The notes beneath the pieces were generated by a model that was given only the letters and a program-made list of their open reading frames with translations, did no database searches and was not told where the DNA came from. This document shows, piece by piece, positions 1-7,107 of a DNA stretch of 64,000 bases. Where the stretch lies: positions 30,349 to 94,348 of the forward strand of contig NC_017076.1 in the NCBI RefSeq assembly GCF_000284095.1. The letters run 5' to 3'. The stretch comes from Selenomonas ruminantium subsp. lactilytica TAM6421 (GTDB lineage Bacteria; Bacillota; Negativicutes; Selenomonadales; Selenomonadaceae). Both the position numbers and the translations under genes were made by a program. Position 1 is the stretch's first letter, and each line of letters opens with the position of its first letter.

Positions 1-381
1 TACATTGAAAAGGATTTTGAACAGACATATGTTCCCAAGAGATTCGAGGATATTTGCAAGCAGTTCCTTATACTTAAAAATCAACAGGGAGATATGGCAG
101 AGCCATTTGAAGCTATAGGGAAGTATTATTACGACCTGCCCAAGGAGCACAAGAATGGTGAATTTGACGTAGTAACAAAAGACGACCGAGGTTATGCTTT
201 TTATGAAGCAAAATTTAGGGAAACTCCTGTTACTGCGGCCATGATTGAGGAAGAAATAAGACAGGTTAATGACACGGGGCTGTACTGCTATCAATATGGG
301 TTCTTTTCAAGGTCAGGCTATGAAGACTTTACACGGTCAGATGTTGTCAAATATACCTTAGATGATTTGTATAATACATAA
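1..381 (+). CDS. C-terminal part of a DUF234-type ATPase (5' end outside window)
   Basis: The reading frame is open from base 1 and stops at 381, so only about 126 C-terminal residues are present. The piece contains GEFDVV followed by FYEAKF, the D...ExK spacing of the PD-(D/E)XK-like DUF234 domain that ends many archaeal-type AAA ATPases. The P-loop part would lie upstream of the window. The biochemical role of this family is not well established; a nuclease-like C-terminus is inferred from the motif only. The first in-frame ATG is at 94, but the sequence before it continues the same conserved domain, so 94 is not the real start. Confidence 0.7.
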   Translation, partial: YIEKDFEQTYVPKRFEDICKQFLILKNQQGDMAEPFEAIGKYYYDLPKEHKNGEFDVVTKDDRGYAFYEAKFRETPVTAAMIEEEIRQVNDTGLYCYQYGFFSRSGYEDFTRSDVVKYTLDDLYNT

Positions 382-507
382 GACACGTTTTCATACTGAT
401 GGTAAGATACAGACAAATATATTGGTCATCGGAGGACAGTATGCCGTAGCACGGGGGGATAGCAGGGAGATTTTCCTGCAGGCCGCCTGTCGGATAAGGT
501 GTCGGGT

Positions 508-549
508 GAGCCCGGATTCTGTGATTTTTTCGCAGGCCCGGGCTTTTTT
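508..549 (+). terminator. intrinsic terminator inside a leader, with a competing hairpin
   Basis: GCCCGG (510-515) pairs with CCGGGC (538-543), with a second inner stem 519-524/530-535, followed by six T (544-549). The downstream arm GCCCGGGC (536-543) can instead pair with an identical self-complementary GCCCGGGC at 554-561, just before a ribosome binding site (567-572). The two pairings exclude each other, which is how a transcription attenuator or riboswitch expression platform is built. I could not match the upstream 400-507 stretch to a known riboswitch class. Confidence 0.6.
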
Positions 550-577
550 CTATGCCCGGGCTGCCAAAGGAGACTAT

Positions 578-649
578 ATGCATTCGGAAATCTTTTCAAA
601 ATTGCCGCCTACTGCGATGGACTCCGCCAGAATGCGGATGCAGGTGTAA
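578..649 (+). pseudogene. remnant of a gene behind the attenuator-like leader (23 codons)
   Basis: AAAGGAG at 566-572 is correctly placed before ATG 578, but the frame stops after 23 codons (MHSEIFSKLPPTAMDS...). The next 180 bases have no convincing ORF. A good start signal behind a regulated leader, then an abrupt end, suggests a gene whose body was deleted. The N-terminus bears a faint likeness to CobT-type phosphoribosyltransferases (I.P.D..A...A...), which I do not rely on. It could also be a real leader peptide. Confidence 0.35.
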
Positions 650-747
650 ACTGCCGTGGTCTGCGTGGCCGCATTATGGACTCTAACTTAATGACATTGC
701 TTCAGGGGGCTGTTTTTTGCTGGAAAATGGTGTTTTGAGTAGCAAGC

Positions 748-820
748 AAACATTTTTATTGTGCATTGACAAGAACAGCAAAATGTTTATATAATAGGTT
801 TATCAAATAACTATATAAAC
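748..820. promoter_or_regulatory. two inverted repeats over the ROK promoter (probable operators)
   Basis: AAACATTTT (748-756) with AAAATGTTT (780-788) brackets the -35 box, and GTTTATATA (785-793) with TATATAAAC (812-820) covers the -10 box and start region. Both pairs are perfect 9-mers and they overlap by four bases. ROK regulators commonly repress their own genes, so self-regulation is the simplest reading. Confidence 0.55.
766..795 (+). promoter_or_regulatory. promoter of the ROK regulator gene
   Basis: TTGACA at 766-771 and TATAAT at 790-795 with an 18-bp spacer, 41 bp before the ROK start. This is a strong sigma-70-type match. Confidence 0.75.
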
Positions 821-835
821 ATATGGGAGTTTATT

Positions 836-1843
836 ATGAACAGGAAAGATGTGCGTAATCACAATCTGAAAAAGATACGCAGTGCCCTGCGGTCAATGAG
901 GCAGGCTACCAAGCCGCAGCTGGCTGAGCATACGGGCTTAAGCGTTATGACGGTAAATACGCTGGTGAAAATCCTGCAGGAGCATGGTGAAGTTGAACTC
1001 ATGGAGGATTTCCTTCCCTCTGCCTCTGAGGAAGGGGGACGCCCTGCCCGGCAGTACCGTTATCTGGCCGACCGGCTGCTGGCCCTTGTCATGTGCTTTT
1101 ACGAGGAGGCGGGGGAAAACAGAATGGAGCTGGGGGTAGAAAATCTTCTGGGGGATATCGTTTCTTCCGAGAAGGTTGCCTGCCATGAGGTATCCCAGGA
1201 ACTTTTATTGGAGACTATCAGGCGGTATCAGGAAAACTATCCTCAGCTGGCTCTGGTGATGATGGGGCTTCCAGGAGTGGAAGTGGATGGTGTAATGGCT
1301 GTTATAGACTATCCAGCCTTGAAAGGCCTGCGGTTGCGGGAACAGCTGGAAGCTTCTACCGGGCTGCCGATTTATCTGGTTAATGACATAAATGCAGCTG
1401 TGTCTGGGTATGGCATGGTCTTGGGTCAGGCAGTAAGGCAGGAAACTGTGGTAGGCATCTACTGGCCACGTAATTACCCGCCAGGGGCAGGCATACTGCT
1501 GAATGGCAATCTTTATAAGGGGCGGGATGGACTGGCGGGAGAAATCTCCTGTGCTTTTGACCGCAGCACCTGCGTGCCTAAGGAGATTACTGTGGAGCAG
1601 GTAGCGGAAAAAATAGTCAGCTTTGTCCGTTTCTGGAATCCCCATCGCATCGTGCTGTATCATGAGGGGATAATACCTTGCATGGAGGCGGAAATCAGAA
1701 GCATGTGTGCCGTTTCCTTGCCGGAGCGTTTTATGCCGGACCTTATTCTGGGAAGGCCTTTGCGGGAGGATTATCGGCGTGGAGTACATGCTTTGGCGGG
1801 TAAGTTTCTGGAATCGTTGGGAAAGACAGGAGAGGATTCATGA
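836..1843 (+). CDS. ROK-family transcriptional regulator (NagC/XylR type)
   Basis: 335 residues. An N-terminal winged helix-turn-helix (about residues 20-55, TKPQLAEHTGLSVMTVNTLV) and the linker GGRPARQYRYL lead into a ROK sugar-binding fold with VMMGLPG, VNDINAAVSGYG and GLAGEIS. The Cys-rich zinc motif that follows GEIG in ROK kinases is shortened and not recognisable, so it is a regulator and not a sugar kinase. Its stop overlaps the start of the MFS transporter (ATGA), so the two are translationally coupled and the regulator probably controls uptake by that transporter. RBS GGGAG at 824-828. The effector sugar cannot be read from the sequence. Confidence 0.88.
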   Translation: MNRKDVRNHNLKKIRSALRSMRQATKPQLAEHTGLSVMTVNTLVKILQEHGEVELMEDFLPSASEEGGRPARQYRYLADRLLALVMCFYEEAGENRMELGVENLLGDIVSSEKVACHEVSQELLLETIRRYQENYPQLALVMMGLPGVEVDGVMAVIDYPALKGLRLREQLEASTGLPIYLVNDINAAVSGYGMVLGQAVRQETVVGIYWPRNYPPGAGILLNGNLYKGRDGLAGEISCAFDRSTCVPKEITVEQVAEKIVSFVRFWNPHRIVLYHEGIIPCMEAEIRSMCAVSLPERFMPDLILGRPLREDYRRGVHALAGKFLESLGKTGEDS

Positions 1844-3015
1844 ATCAGGATTTGGAAAGGTCAAAGGCCAAGGAAAGGTATGCGGCGGGGAAAATGCGGC
1901 AGCATTCCACCAGAGCTTTGTTTTTCGTTGGCGGTTTTGGGGCAGCTTCCTGGGCTCCCTTGGTTCCCCTGCTTAGGGAACGGTTGGCCATTGGCGAGGA
2001 TGTACTGGGGATGCTGCTGCTGTGCATCGGCATTGGCTCCCTTTTGACCATGCCGCTTTCCGGGGCAGCCGCTGTGCGTTTTGGCTGTCGGAAGACGCTG
2101 ACTTTAGCGGGCACTTTCTTTGCTTTGTTTTTGCTGGCATTATGCTTGGTGGACAGTATGGTTTTGGCGGTGGTTTCCCTGCTTGTTTTTGGAGCCATGA
2201 TGGGCTGTATTGATGTAGTGGCAAATATTCAGGCCGTATTGGTGGAAAAGGCTGCTAAACGCCGTTTGATGTCTGGCATGCATGCCCTGTGGAGCGTGGG
2301 AGGTTTTGCCGGGGCTGGGCTCTTTGGCATCTGGGTTGGTACTTTGGGGCTGACGCCCTTTATTTCCACCTGCATTGCAACCGGTATAATGCTGGCAACC
2401 TTGTCCATTTTTTCCCGCCATTTGCTGCCATTTGGGGGTGAAGGCGGTGGGGCTATGGTGGCTGTGCCTAAGGGAATTGTAACTTTTGTGGGCGTTGTGG
2501 CCTGCATTGCTTTCCTGGTGGAAGGGGCCATCATGGATTGGAGCGGTGTATTCCTGACCTCTGTCAGAGGTTTTGATATGTCTCTGGCTGGTACGGGCTT
2601 TACGGTCTTTTCTGCGGCTATGCTTATCATGCGGCTACTGGGGGATGCTACGGTACAGAAGCTGGGTCAGAAGCCTGTGGTGCTGGGAGGAAGTCTGCTG
2701 GCTTTCTTGGGCTTTCTGATGGTGATTTTTGCTCCGAGCCAGCTGCTCTTATATGCAGGCTTCTTTGCCATTGGCATTGGCAGTGCCAATATTGTGCCGG
2801 TGTTCTTTTCCCTGTTAGGCAAACAGAAGGATATGCCAATAAGTATGGCAGTACCGGCGGTAAGCACTCTGGGATATCTGGGAATCTTGATGGGGCCTGC
2901 GGCCATTGGCTTTTTGGCTCATCAGACCAGCCTTTATGCGGCCTTTGGTTTATTGGCTGCTTTGGTGGCGGTTCAGGCCATTATTGCGGCTTATGTTTAT
3001 AAGAAAGTTTTGTAG
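1840..3015 (+). CDS. MFS transporter (YbjJ/FucP-like)
   Basis: 391 residues with about twelve hydrophobic segments and the MFS loop signature after helix 2 (VRFGCRKTLTL). It resembles the YbjJ/sugar-permease branch of the major facilitator superfamily. The ATGA overlap with the ROK regulator gene implies one transcript, and the PHP phosphatase starts 14 bp downstream. A sugar or sugar-derivative substrate is inferred from the regulator only. Confidence 0.85.
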   Translation: MNQDLERSKAKERYAAGKMRQHSTRALFFVGGFGAASWAPLVPLLRERLAIGEDVLGMLLLCIGIGSLLTMPLSGAAAVRFGCRKTLTLAGTFFALFLLALCLVDSMVLAVVSLLVFGAMMGCIDVVANIQAVLVEKAAKRRLMSGMHALWSVGGFAGAGLFGIWVGTLGLTPFISTCIATGIMLATLSIFSRHLLPFGGEGGGAMVAVPKGIVTFVGVVACIAFLVEGAIMDWSGVFLTSVRGFDMSLAGTGFTVFSAAMLIMRLLGDATVQKLGQKPVVLGGSLLAFLGFLMVIFAPSQLLLYAGFFAIGIGSANIVPVFFSLLGKQKDMPISMAVPAVSTLGYLGILMGPAAIGFLAHQTSLYAAFGLLAALVAVQAIIAAYVYKKVL

Positions 3016-3029
3016 AGGGGGAGTTTCTT

Positions 3030-3899
3030 ATGTTGGCGGATTATCATGTGCATACGGATTTCAGCGATGATTCCCGTGAACCAATGGAGGAGCAGGCGAA
3101 AAAAGCTATTTCCCTGGGACTGAAGGTAATGTGCTTTACCGACCATGTGGATTATGGCATCAAGAAGGATTGGGACGAGGGCGATATTGAGTATCGCGGT
3201 GGCGATGGTATCGGTTTGGCGGCAGAGGAACTGCAACCCCTGGCCAACGTGGATTATCCCCAATACTTTGAAAATTTCAGCCGTGTTAAGGCAGAGTTTG
3301 CGAAAGAAATCGATTTGCGTTGCGGTTTGGAATTTGGGGTACAGGTTGGCACTATCCCAAAGTACGAGGCTTTGTTTGCGAAATACGCGGACAAGCTGGA
3401 CTTTGTGCTGCTCTCCATCCATCAGGTGGAGAATAAGGAATTCTGGAATCAGGAATTTCAGCAGGGCCGTAGCCAGCGGGAGTATAACGAGCGGTATTAT
3501 CAGGAAATGTACGATGTGATGAAGAAGTTCAAGCACTACTCGGTGCTGGCCCATCTGAATCTTATCAGCCGTTATGACAAGCAGGGGAAATATCCCTTTG
3601 CTGCAGTCCGGGATATGGTGGCGGAAATCCTGAAACTGGCCATCGCAGATGGCAAGGGCATCGAACTCAACACATCCTCCTGGCATTATGGCCTTGATGA
3701 TACCATGCCAGCCCGTGATATTTTGCGGCTCTACAAGGATTTGGGAGGGAAAATCATCACCATTGGCTCCGATGCCCATTCAACCAAATATCTGGCTGAC
3801 CATATGGAAGATGCCAGGGCTATCCTGCGGGATGAGATTGGCATGAAGGAAATCTACACGTTTAAGAATATGGAGTCTGTGGGGCATAAATTGTTGTGA
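3030..3899 (+). CDS. hisJ: PHP-domain histidinol-phosphatase-like phosphoesterase
   Basis: 289 residues, the usual length of HisJ/HisK-type PHP phosphatases. Metal ligands are visible in order: HVH near the N-terminus, CFTDHVDYG, CGLEFGVQ, LSIHQVE, LAHLNLISRYD and the closing GSDAHSTK. The family removes phosphate from L-histidinol phosphate in histidine synthesis, though several members act on other phosphate esters. It follows a sugar-type transporter and not his genes, so a different substrate is possible. RBS GAGGGGGAG precedes ATG 3030. Confidence 0.8.
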   Translation: MLADYHVHTDFSDDSREPMEEQAKKAISLGLKVMCFTDHVDYGIKKDWDEGDIEYRGGDGIGLAAEELQPLANVDYPQYFENFSRVKAEFAKEIDLRCGLEFGVQVGTIPKYEALFAKYADKLDFVLLSIHQVENKEFWNQEFQQGRSQREYNERYYQEMYDVMKKFKHYSVLAHLNLISRYDKQGKYPFAAVRDMVAEILKLAIADGKGIELNTSSWHYGLDDTMPARDILRLYKDLGGKIITIGSDAHSTKYLADHMEDARAILRDEIGMKEIYTFKNMESVGHKLL

Positions 3900-3915
3900 A
3901 AATGGAGTTGATGGC

Positions 3916-4095
3916 ATGAGCAAGATTATCTTTATTGATGTAGATGGTACGTTGGTGGATTATGACAATGTTTTGCCGACCTCGGCAGTGGATGTTATCC
4001 GCAAGGCCAGAGCCAACGGGCACAAGGTATATATCAGCACGGGCCGTAGCCGGGCAGAGGTTTATCAGGAAATTTGGGATATATCTGGTGCGTAA
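3916..4095 (+). pseudogene. truncated Cof-type HAD phosphatase
   Basis: The first 59 residues are a clear HAD start: IIFIDVDGTLVDYDNV with the nucleophile motif DVDGT, then VYISTGRSR (motif II). The frame stops at 4093-4095 where an intact Cof protein would need about 200 more residues. ATGGAG at 3903-3908 serves as RBS. Sequence after the stop belongs to an unrelated C-terminus in another frame, so an internal deletion joined two genes. Confidence 0.75.
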
Positions 4096-4210
4096 ATTCA
4101 CGGACGATAAGGAATATCTGGAGAAGGAACTGAAACATGCCCTGCCACGGGTGCAATGCCTGGAGATGAGCATTGAGCACATGACGGGCAAACTGGTGAA
4201 TGAGTCATAA
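4081..4210 (+). pseudogene. C-terminal fragment of an unidentified protein
   Basis: In frame +2 the stretch reads about 42 charged residues (YLVRKFTDDKEYLEKELKHA... to LVNES) with helix-like character, ending at 4210 just before the ACT gene. It has no start of its own and abuts the broken HAD gene, so it is best read as the tail of a second gene joined to the HAD head by deletion. Family not recognised. Confidence 0.4.
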
Positions 4211-4224
4211 GGACGGTGAAGAAT

Positions 4225-4590
4225 ATGGACTTGAAAAGAATAGAAGGACAGCTGACGGTCTGCAAGCTCAAATCGACGGCAGCTATTGACCTGAATCAGG
4301 AGTTCTATTTCATTGGCAAGACCGATGAGGAGATATCTCTTGTATGTAAGACCGAAGATACCCCAACGAAAACGCTGGAGCGTGACGATGGCTGGCGGGC
4401 TTTTCGCATACAGGGAACCCTTGATTTTTCGCTGATAGGAATTTTGTCGAAAATATCATCCATCCTGGCTGAAAACAAGATAGGCATATTTGCGGTATCG
4501 ACCTACAACACAGATTATATTCTGGTCAAAGAGGAGAATTTTGACGCGGCATTGATGGCTTTGGAGAAAAACGGATACAACATAGTGTAG
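4225..4590 (+). CDS. ACT-domain protein
   Basis: 121 residues. The C-terminal half (FSLIGILSKISSILAENKIGIFAVSTYNTDYILV) is a typical ACT fold of the kind found alone in small amino-acid-binding proteins; the N-terminal half looks like a second, divergent ACT-type unit. AAGGACGG at 4209-4216 is properly placed for ATG 4225, which I prefer to the in-frame GTG at 4216. ACT domains bind amino acids and regulate partners, but no partner is evident here. The stop codon lies inside the downstream terminator stem. Confidence 0.75.
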   Translation: MDLKRIEGQLTVCKLKSTAAIDLNQEFYFIGKTDEEISLVCKTEDTPTKTLERDDGWRAFRIQGTLDFSLIGILSKISSILAENKIGIFAVSTYNTDYILVKEENFDAALMALEKNGYNIV

Positions 4591-4620
4591 TCATTTGAGA
4601 ATGACTACACTATATTTTCT
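4582..4620 (+). terminator. intrinsic terminator of the ACT gene
   Basis: ATAGTGTAGTCATT (4582-4595) pairs with AATGACTACACTAT (4600-4613), a perfect 14-bp stem with a 4-base loop, followed by ATTTTCT. The TAG stop (4588-4590) is built into the stem. Confidence 0.85.
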
Positions 4621-4621
4621 C

Positions 4622-4652
4622 TTGACTTAGAGCAAACTCCAAAGCGTAGACT
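4622..4652 (+). promoter_or_regulatory. MerR-type promoter of the flavodoxin pseudogene
   Basis: TTGACT (4622-4627) and TAGACT (4647-4652) are separated by 19 bp, the over-long spacer that MerR-family activators untwist. The spacer holds a dyad-like GAG...ACTCC. The same layout recurs at 5654-5684 and 6569-6599. Confidence 0.7.
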
Positions 4653-4683
4653 ATAACCAAACAATGAGTAGAGGGGCGTAGCC

Positions 4684-5158
4684 ATGAACAGGAGAGATTT
4701 TCTGAAAGTCAGCGGCATACGAAAACCTTGGCAGAAACCACAGCCAAGGCTTTGGGGGCTGACCTTTACGAAATACGGCCAGAGCAACCCTACACTTCCC
4801 AGGATTTGAACTACAACGATGAAACCACCCGGGCCACGGTGGAACAGAAGGACGATAAGGCCCATCCGGCTCTGGCCGATAAGAATGCTAAGATTGCCGA
4901 CTACGAAACCATAGTGCTGGCTTATCCCATCTGGTGGGGACAGGCTTCCCGTATTATGGACACCTTCGTGGAAAGCTATGATTTCACAAACAAAAAAATC
5001 ACTGCCATCTGTACCTCCGGTGGCAGTGATATCGGCTCCAGTGCCGGTTATCTGGAAAAATCGCCAAGGGCAAGGCTCAGTGGAAGCCAGGCAAGCTCTT
5101 CAGCCCTCAGGCTTCGGCAGATGAGATAAAGAGTTGGTTCAATGGCTTAGGATTTTGA
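4684..5158 (+). pseudogene. decayed Tat-exported flavodoxin
   Basis: ATG 4684 opens MNRRDFLKVSG, a twin-arginine signal start. The frame is then lost at about 4717 and a flavodoxin body follows in frame +3 (TLAETTAKALGADLYEI, ETIVLAYPIWWGQASRIMDTFV, ICTSGGSDIG). The N-terminal strand and FMN-phosphate loop are missing, so part of the gene is deleted. A second lesion, one base lost in the A-run at about 5060, shifts out the normal C-terminus, which can be read on as far as the TGA at 5156-5158. It lies behind a MerR-type promoter. Non-functional in this form unless the sequence contains errors. Confidence 0.8.
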
Positions 5159-5164
5159 TGTAAA

Positions 5165-5206
5165 AAGAAAACTGGTGCTAACCTTACGGCGGGCACCAGT
5201 TTTCTT
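5165..5206. terminator. bidirectional terminator
   Basis: AAGAAAACTGGTGC (5165-5178) pairs with GCACCAGTTTTCTT (5193-5206), with A and T runs on either side. It lies between the convergent flavodoxin pseudogene and the MerR gene and can serve both. Confidence 0.8.
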
Positions 5207-5241
5207 GCACTTGGGGTTATTAGGGAATAGGGAAATGGGGA

Positions 5242-5613
5242 TTATGATTTGAGTTTTTCCGAGCACTTGAGAATTTCATCGTAATGGGAAATCTTGTAGT
5301 CCAGCCGCTTCATGGTGGCTTGCAGCTGTTCCATCTGTTCCTGAAGCAGGGCACGCTGCTCTACCAGAATATCCTTGCGGGCTGCTTCGGTGCCTTCCTG
5401 AAAGAACAGGTTGACGTAGTCAATGAGGGCTTCTACCTGCACCCCGGCACCACGCATACATTTGGCAAATTCTACCCAACCGCAGGCGGTCTCGTCAAAG
5501 TCCCGGATGCCGTTTTCTTTACGGGGGACATGGGGGATAAGGCCAATCCGTTCATAATAGCGGATGGTGTCTGCAGACAAATCGTATTTCTTACTTACTT
5601 CCTTGATGGTCAT
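5242..5613 (-). CDS. MerR-family transcriptional activator (NmlR/AdhR-like)
   Basis: 123 residues. An N-terminal winged helix MTIKEVSKKYDLSADTIRYYERIGLIP is followed by GIRDFDE and a C-terminal coiled coil (about residues 80-120, LLQEQMEQLQATMKRLDYKI). One Cys near the domain junction (AKCMRGAG) is of the type that senses electrophiles or thiol stress in this subfamily. The RBS ACGAGGTGA selects ATG 5613 over the in-frame GTG at 5622. The gene has its own 19-bp-spacer promoter, so it is very likely self-regulated and controls two similar promoters nearby, both of which now drive broken genes. Confidence 0.88.
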   Translation of the reverse strand: MTIKEVSKKYDLSADTIRYYERIGLIPHVPRKENGIRDFDETACGWVEFAKCMRGAGVQVEALIDYVNLFFQEGTEAARKDILVEQRALLQEQMEQLQATMKRLDYKISHYDEILKCSEKLKS

Positions 5614-5653
5614 ATTTCTCACCTCGTTGTGGGGAAACTCATATCATGGATTA

Positions 5654-5684
5654 AGTGTAACAGTTGGAGTCCACTCCAAGTCAA
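5654..5684 (-). promoter_or_regulatory. MerR-type promoter of the merR gene
   Basis: On the minus strand TTGACT (5684-5679) and TACACT (5659-5654) are 19 bp apart. The spacer contains TTGGAGTGGACTCCAA, a near-perfect dyad that is the classic operator of the NmlR/AdhR group. Confidence 0.82.
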
Positions 5685-5691
5685 GAACTTT

Positions 5692-6180
5692 TTAGGTTTC
5701 TGGCACTTTAGGTAGCTCCTGGTGGTAATTTTCCTCGAAAATAGCAGCTGCCGTTGCACATAAATCGGCACAGGGGCGTTCCGCATAATATTCCTTCGTA
5801 CGTTTGGACGGTGTAGGCTGGTCATGCTTTTGCTCTAAGCCCAATAATTCGCGGCAGATGATGGAGCCTTTGCAATCTTGGAACTGCAGGACAAGTTCCT
5901 GGACTTTGCTGTACAAGGCTTTTTTCTTTTCATCGTCAGGTGTGTCGTAGCCGTCCGTTAATCCTATCAACAGGCATAGGGCTGAAACTGCACCGCAGAC
6001 TTCACGGAGACGGCTGATGCCGCCTCCCATTGGTGAAGCCATTCGTAAAACAGTCTTGGGCTCCAATCCCTTTGCCTGCAAATAGTCCTCATAGGCCAGC
6101 AGCACAGACTGGGAGCAGTTGTAGCCGGAATTGAAATTTTCTTTTGCTTTTTGGGCACGAATTGACTGTTCAATAGTCAT
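5692..6180 (-). CDS. C_GCAxxG_C_C family protein
   Basis: 162 residues. The signature CGAVSALCLLIG sits mid-protein, with YNCSQSVLLAY upstream and CRELLG plus a late CADLC downstream; these spaced cysteines define the C_GCAxxG family, small proteins of unknown role suspected to be redox or metal related. GGAGGT (6191-6186) selects ATG 6180. It lies 34 bp after the small AbrB-like gene on the same strand, so they probably share a transcript. The merR promoter starts 8 bp beyond its stop. Confidence 0.8.
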   Translation of the reverse strand: MTIEQSIRAQKAKENFNSGYNCSQSVLLAYEDYLQAKGLEPKTVLRMASPMGGGISRLREVCGAVSALCLLIGLTDGYDTPDDEKKKALYSKVQELVLQFQDCKGSIICRELLGLEQKHDQPTPSKRTKEYYAERPCADLCATAAAIFEENYHQELPKVPET

Positions 6181-6214
6181 TGAATTGACCTCCATGTAAA
6201 CAAAAAACTCATGG

Positions 6215-6460
6215 TCAAAAACCCATCAAATCAATTGGTTCCGAAACCTTGTCAGCTTTGTAGTTGCGGATGGATTCATCCATCATGGCAAGGGCTTTCT
6301 TGGAAATCTCCTTTGGAACCACTAATTCTCTTGGTTCAAGGACAATGCAGCCATTTTCATACTCTTTAACTTGGTAATAATCATATTTGGCTCCACGTAA
6401 TGTCAAGCGGTGCTTGGCATCAAGGTGTGCCGTATAATCAACGACTACTGATGCTTCCAT
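6215..6460 (-). CDS. small AbrB/antitoxin-like protein
   Basis: 81 residues. The centre (VDYTAHLDAKHRLTLRGAKYDYYQVKEYENGCIVLEPREL) reads like the swapped-hairpin strand pattern of AbrB/MazE-type DNA-binding antitoxins, followed by a charged helical tail. AAGGAGAAATCATC places the start at 6460 and not at the in-frame ATG 6478. No toxin gene is adjacent, so it may be an orphan antitoxin or a plain regulator. A perfect 14-bp palindrome lies between its promoter and its start. Confidence 0.6.
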   Translation of the reverse strand: MEASVVVDYTAHLDAKHRLTLRGAKYDYYQVKEYENGCIVLEPRELVVPKEISKKALAMMDESIRNYKADKVSEPIDLMGF

Positions 6461-6478
6461 GATGATTTCTCCTTTCAT

Positions 6479-6492
6479 GTGGGATATCCCAC
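6479..6492. promoter_or_regulatory. 14-bp perfect palindrome, probable operator
   Basis: GTGGGATATCCCAC sits directly downstream of the minus-strand -10 box (TATAAA, 6500-6495) and just before the AbrB-like gene. This is where an autorepressor would bind. Confidence 0.5.
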
Positions 6493-6494
6493 CC

Positions 6495-6524
6495 TTTATA
6501 TCTATATTTTAGAGGATATGGCAA
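6495..6524 (-). promoter_or_regulatory. promoter of the AbrB-like gene
   Basis: TTGCCA (6524-6519) and TATAAA (6500-6495) on the minus strand with an 18-bp spacer. Confidence 0.55.
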
Positions 6525-6568
6525 ATTATGGCAAGTAAAATCTAGTGGAAATATTTTTATCACAGGTA

Positions 6569-6599
6569 TTGACTTGAAGTTCACTCAAGGGTATAGACT
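6569..6599 (+). promoter_or_regulatory. MerR-type promoter of the DXS fragment
   Basis: TTGACT (6569-6574) and TAGACT (6594-6599) with a 19-bp spacer containing TGAAGTTCACTCA. It is the third copy of the local MerR promoter layout. Confidence 0.7.
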
Positions 6600-6653
6600 T
6601 ACAAACATCAGCTGAACGAAGAATGTTTGTAAGATAAAGTAAGGAGCAATTTC

Positions 6654-6941
6654 ATGTATTTAGAGAAAGTCAATAGTCCCCAGGATATCAAAGGTTTTTC
6701 CCCGGAACAGCGTAAGGCACTGGCTCAGGAGATGCGGGATGTCATGCTGAAAAGAGCCAGCCTCCACGGCGGCCACTTCGGCCCCGATTTCGGCATTGTG
6801 GACAAAATCATAGCGGAATTGATACAAGCATACGACAAGAGAAATCCCTCGAAACCCTATAAAATAAGGGCTTCGAGGGATTTTTGCGTTGTGGAGAATA
6901 TGCTTATAGGCTGGGAGCGGCTAATGCATGCCAGAATTTAG
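6654..6941 (+). pseudogene. N-terminal fragment of 1-deoxy-D-xylulose-5-phosphate synthase
   Basis: The first 50 residues (MYLEKVNSPQDIKGFSPEQR..., HGGHFGPDFGIV) match the well-known opening of DXS, including GGH. After FGIV the family identity is lost; the frame runs on through a terminator hairpin to 6941. DXS is normally over 600 residues, so this is a deletion remnant. RBS AAGGAG at 6641-6646 is intact. Being under a MerR promoter, the original was probably an inducible extra DXS-like enzyme. Confidence 0.75.
6842..6885 (+). terminator. intrinsic terminator
   Basis: AATCCCTCGAAACCCT pairs with AGGGCTTCGAGGGATT around a TATAAAAT loop, followed by TTTTT. It lies inside the extended frame of the DXS fragment, confirming that frame is not a natural gene end. 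Its stem base and loop resemble the terminator at 14929-14973. Confidence 0.8.
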
Positions 6942-7107
6942 AGTTTGTGGTTTGGAGGGGGTGCATGGCTGAAAATGCCCGTTTGTAGTGTGTAGATACG
7001 CAGTAGAGGGGTGTTTGCAGGGTATGCAAAATAGCCTGCAATAAAGGAATAGAGCAGACTGTTGACGAATTTGTATGAAAGAACTAAGTAGATGGAGGTG
7101 GCGCTAT

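Noticed and set aside
400..550. Cobalamin, FMN, TPP, fluoride, ZTP or c-di-GMP riboswitch
   Set aside because: I looked for the invariant boxes of each class as I know them and found none, so the leader is left unassigned.
578..649. CobT start behind the leader
   Set aside because: The likeness is limited to a few residues and the gene body is missing; too weak to name.
1205..1789. 194-residue minus-strand ORF
   Set aside because: It lies wholly inside the ROK gene, opposite strand, with no family and no RBS.
4216..4224. GTG start for the ACT protein
   Set aside because: The RBS at 4209-4216 overlaps this GTG; ATG 4225 is properly spaced.
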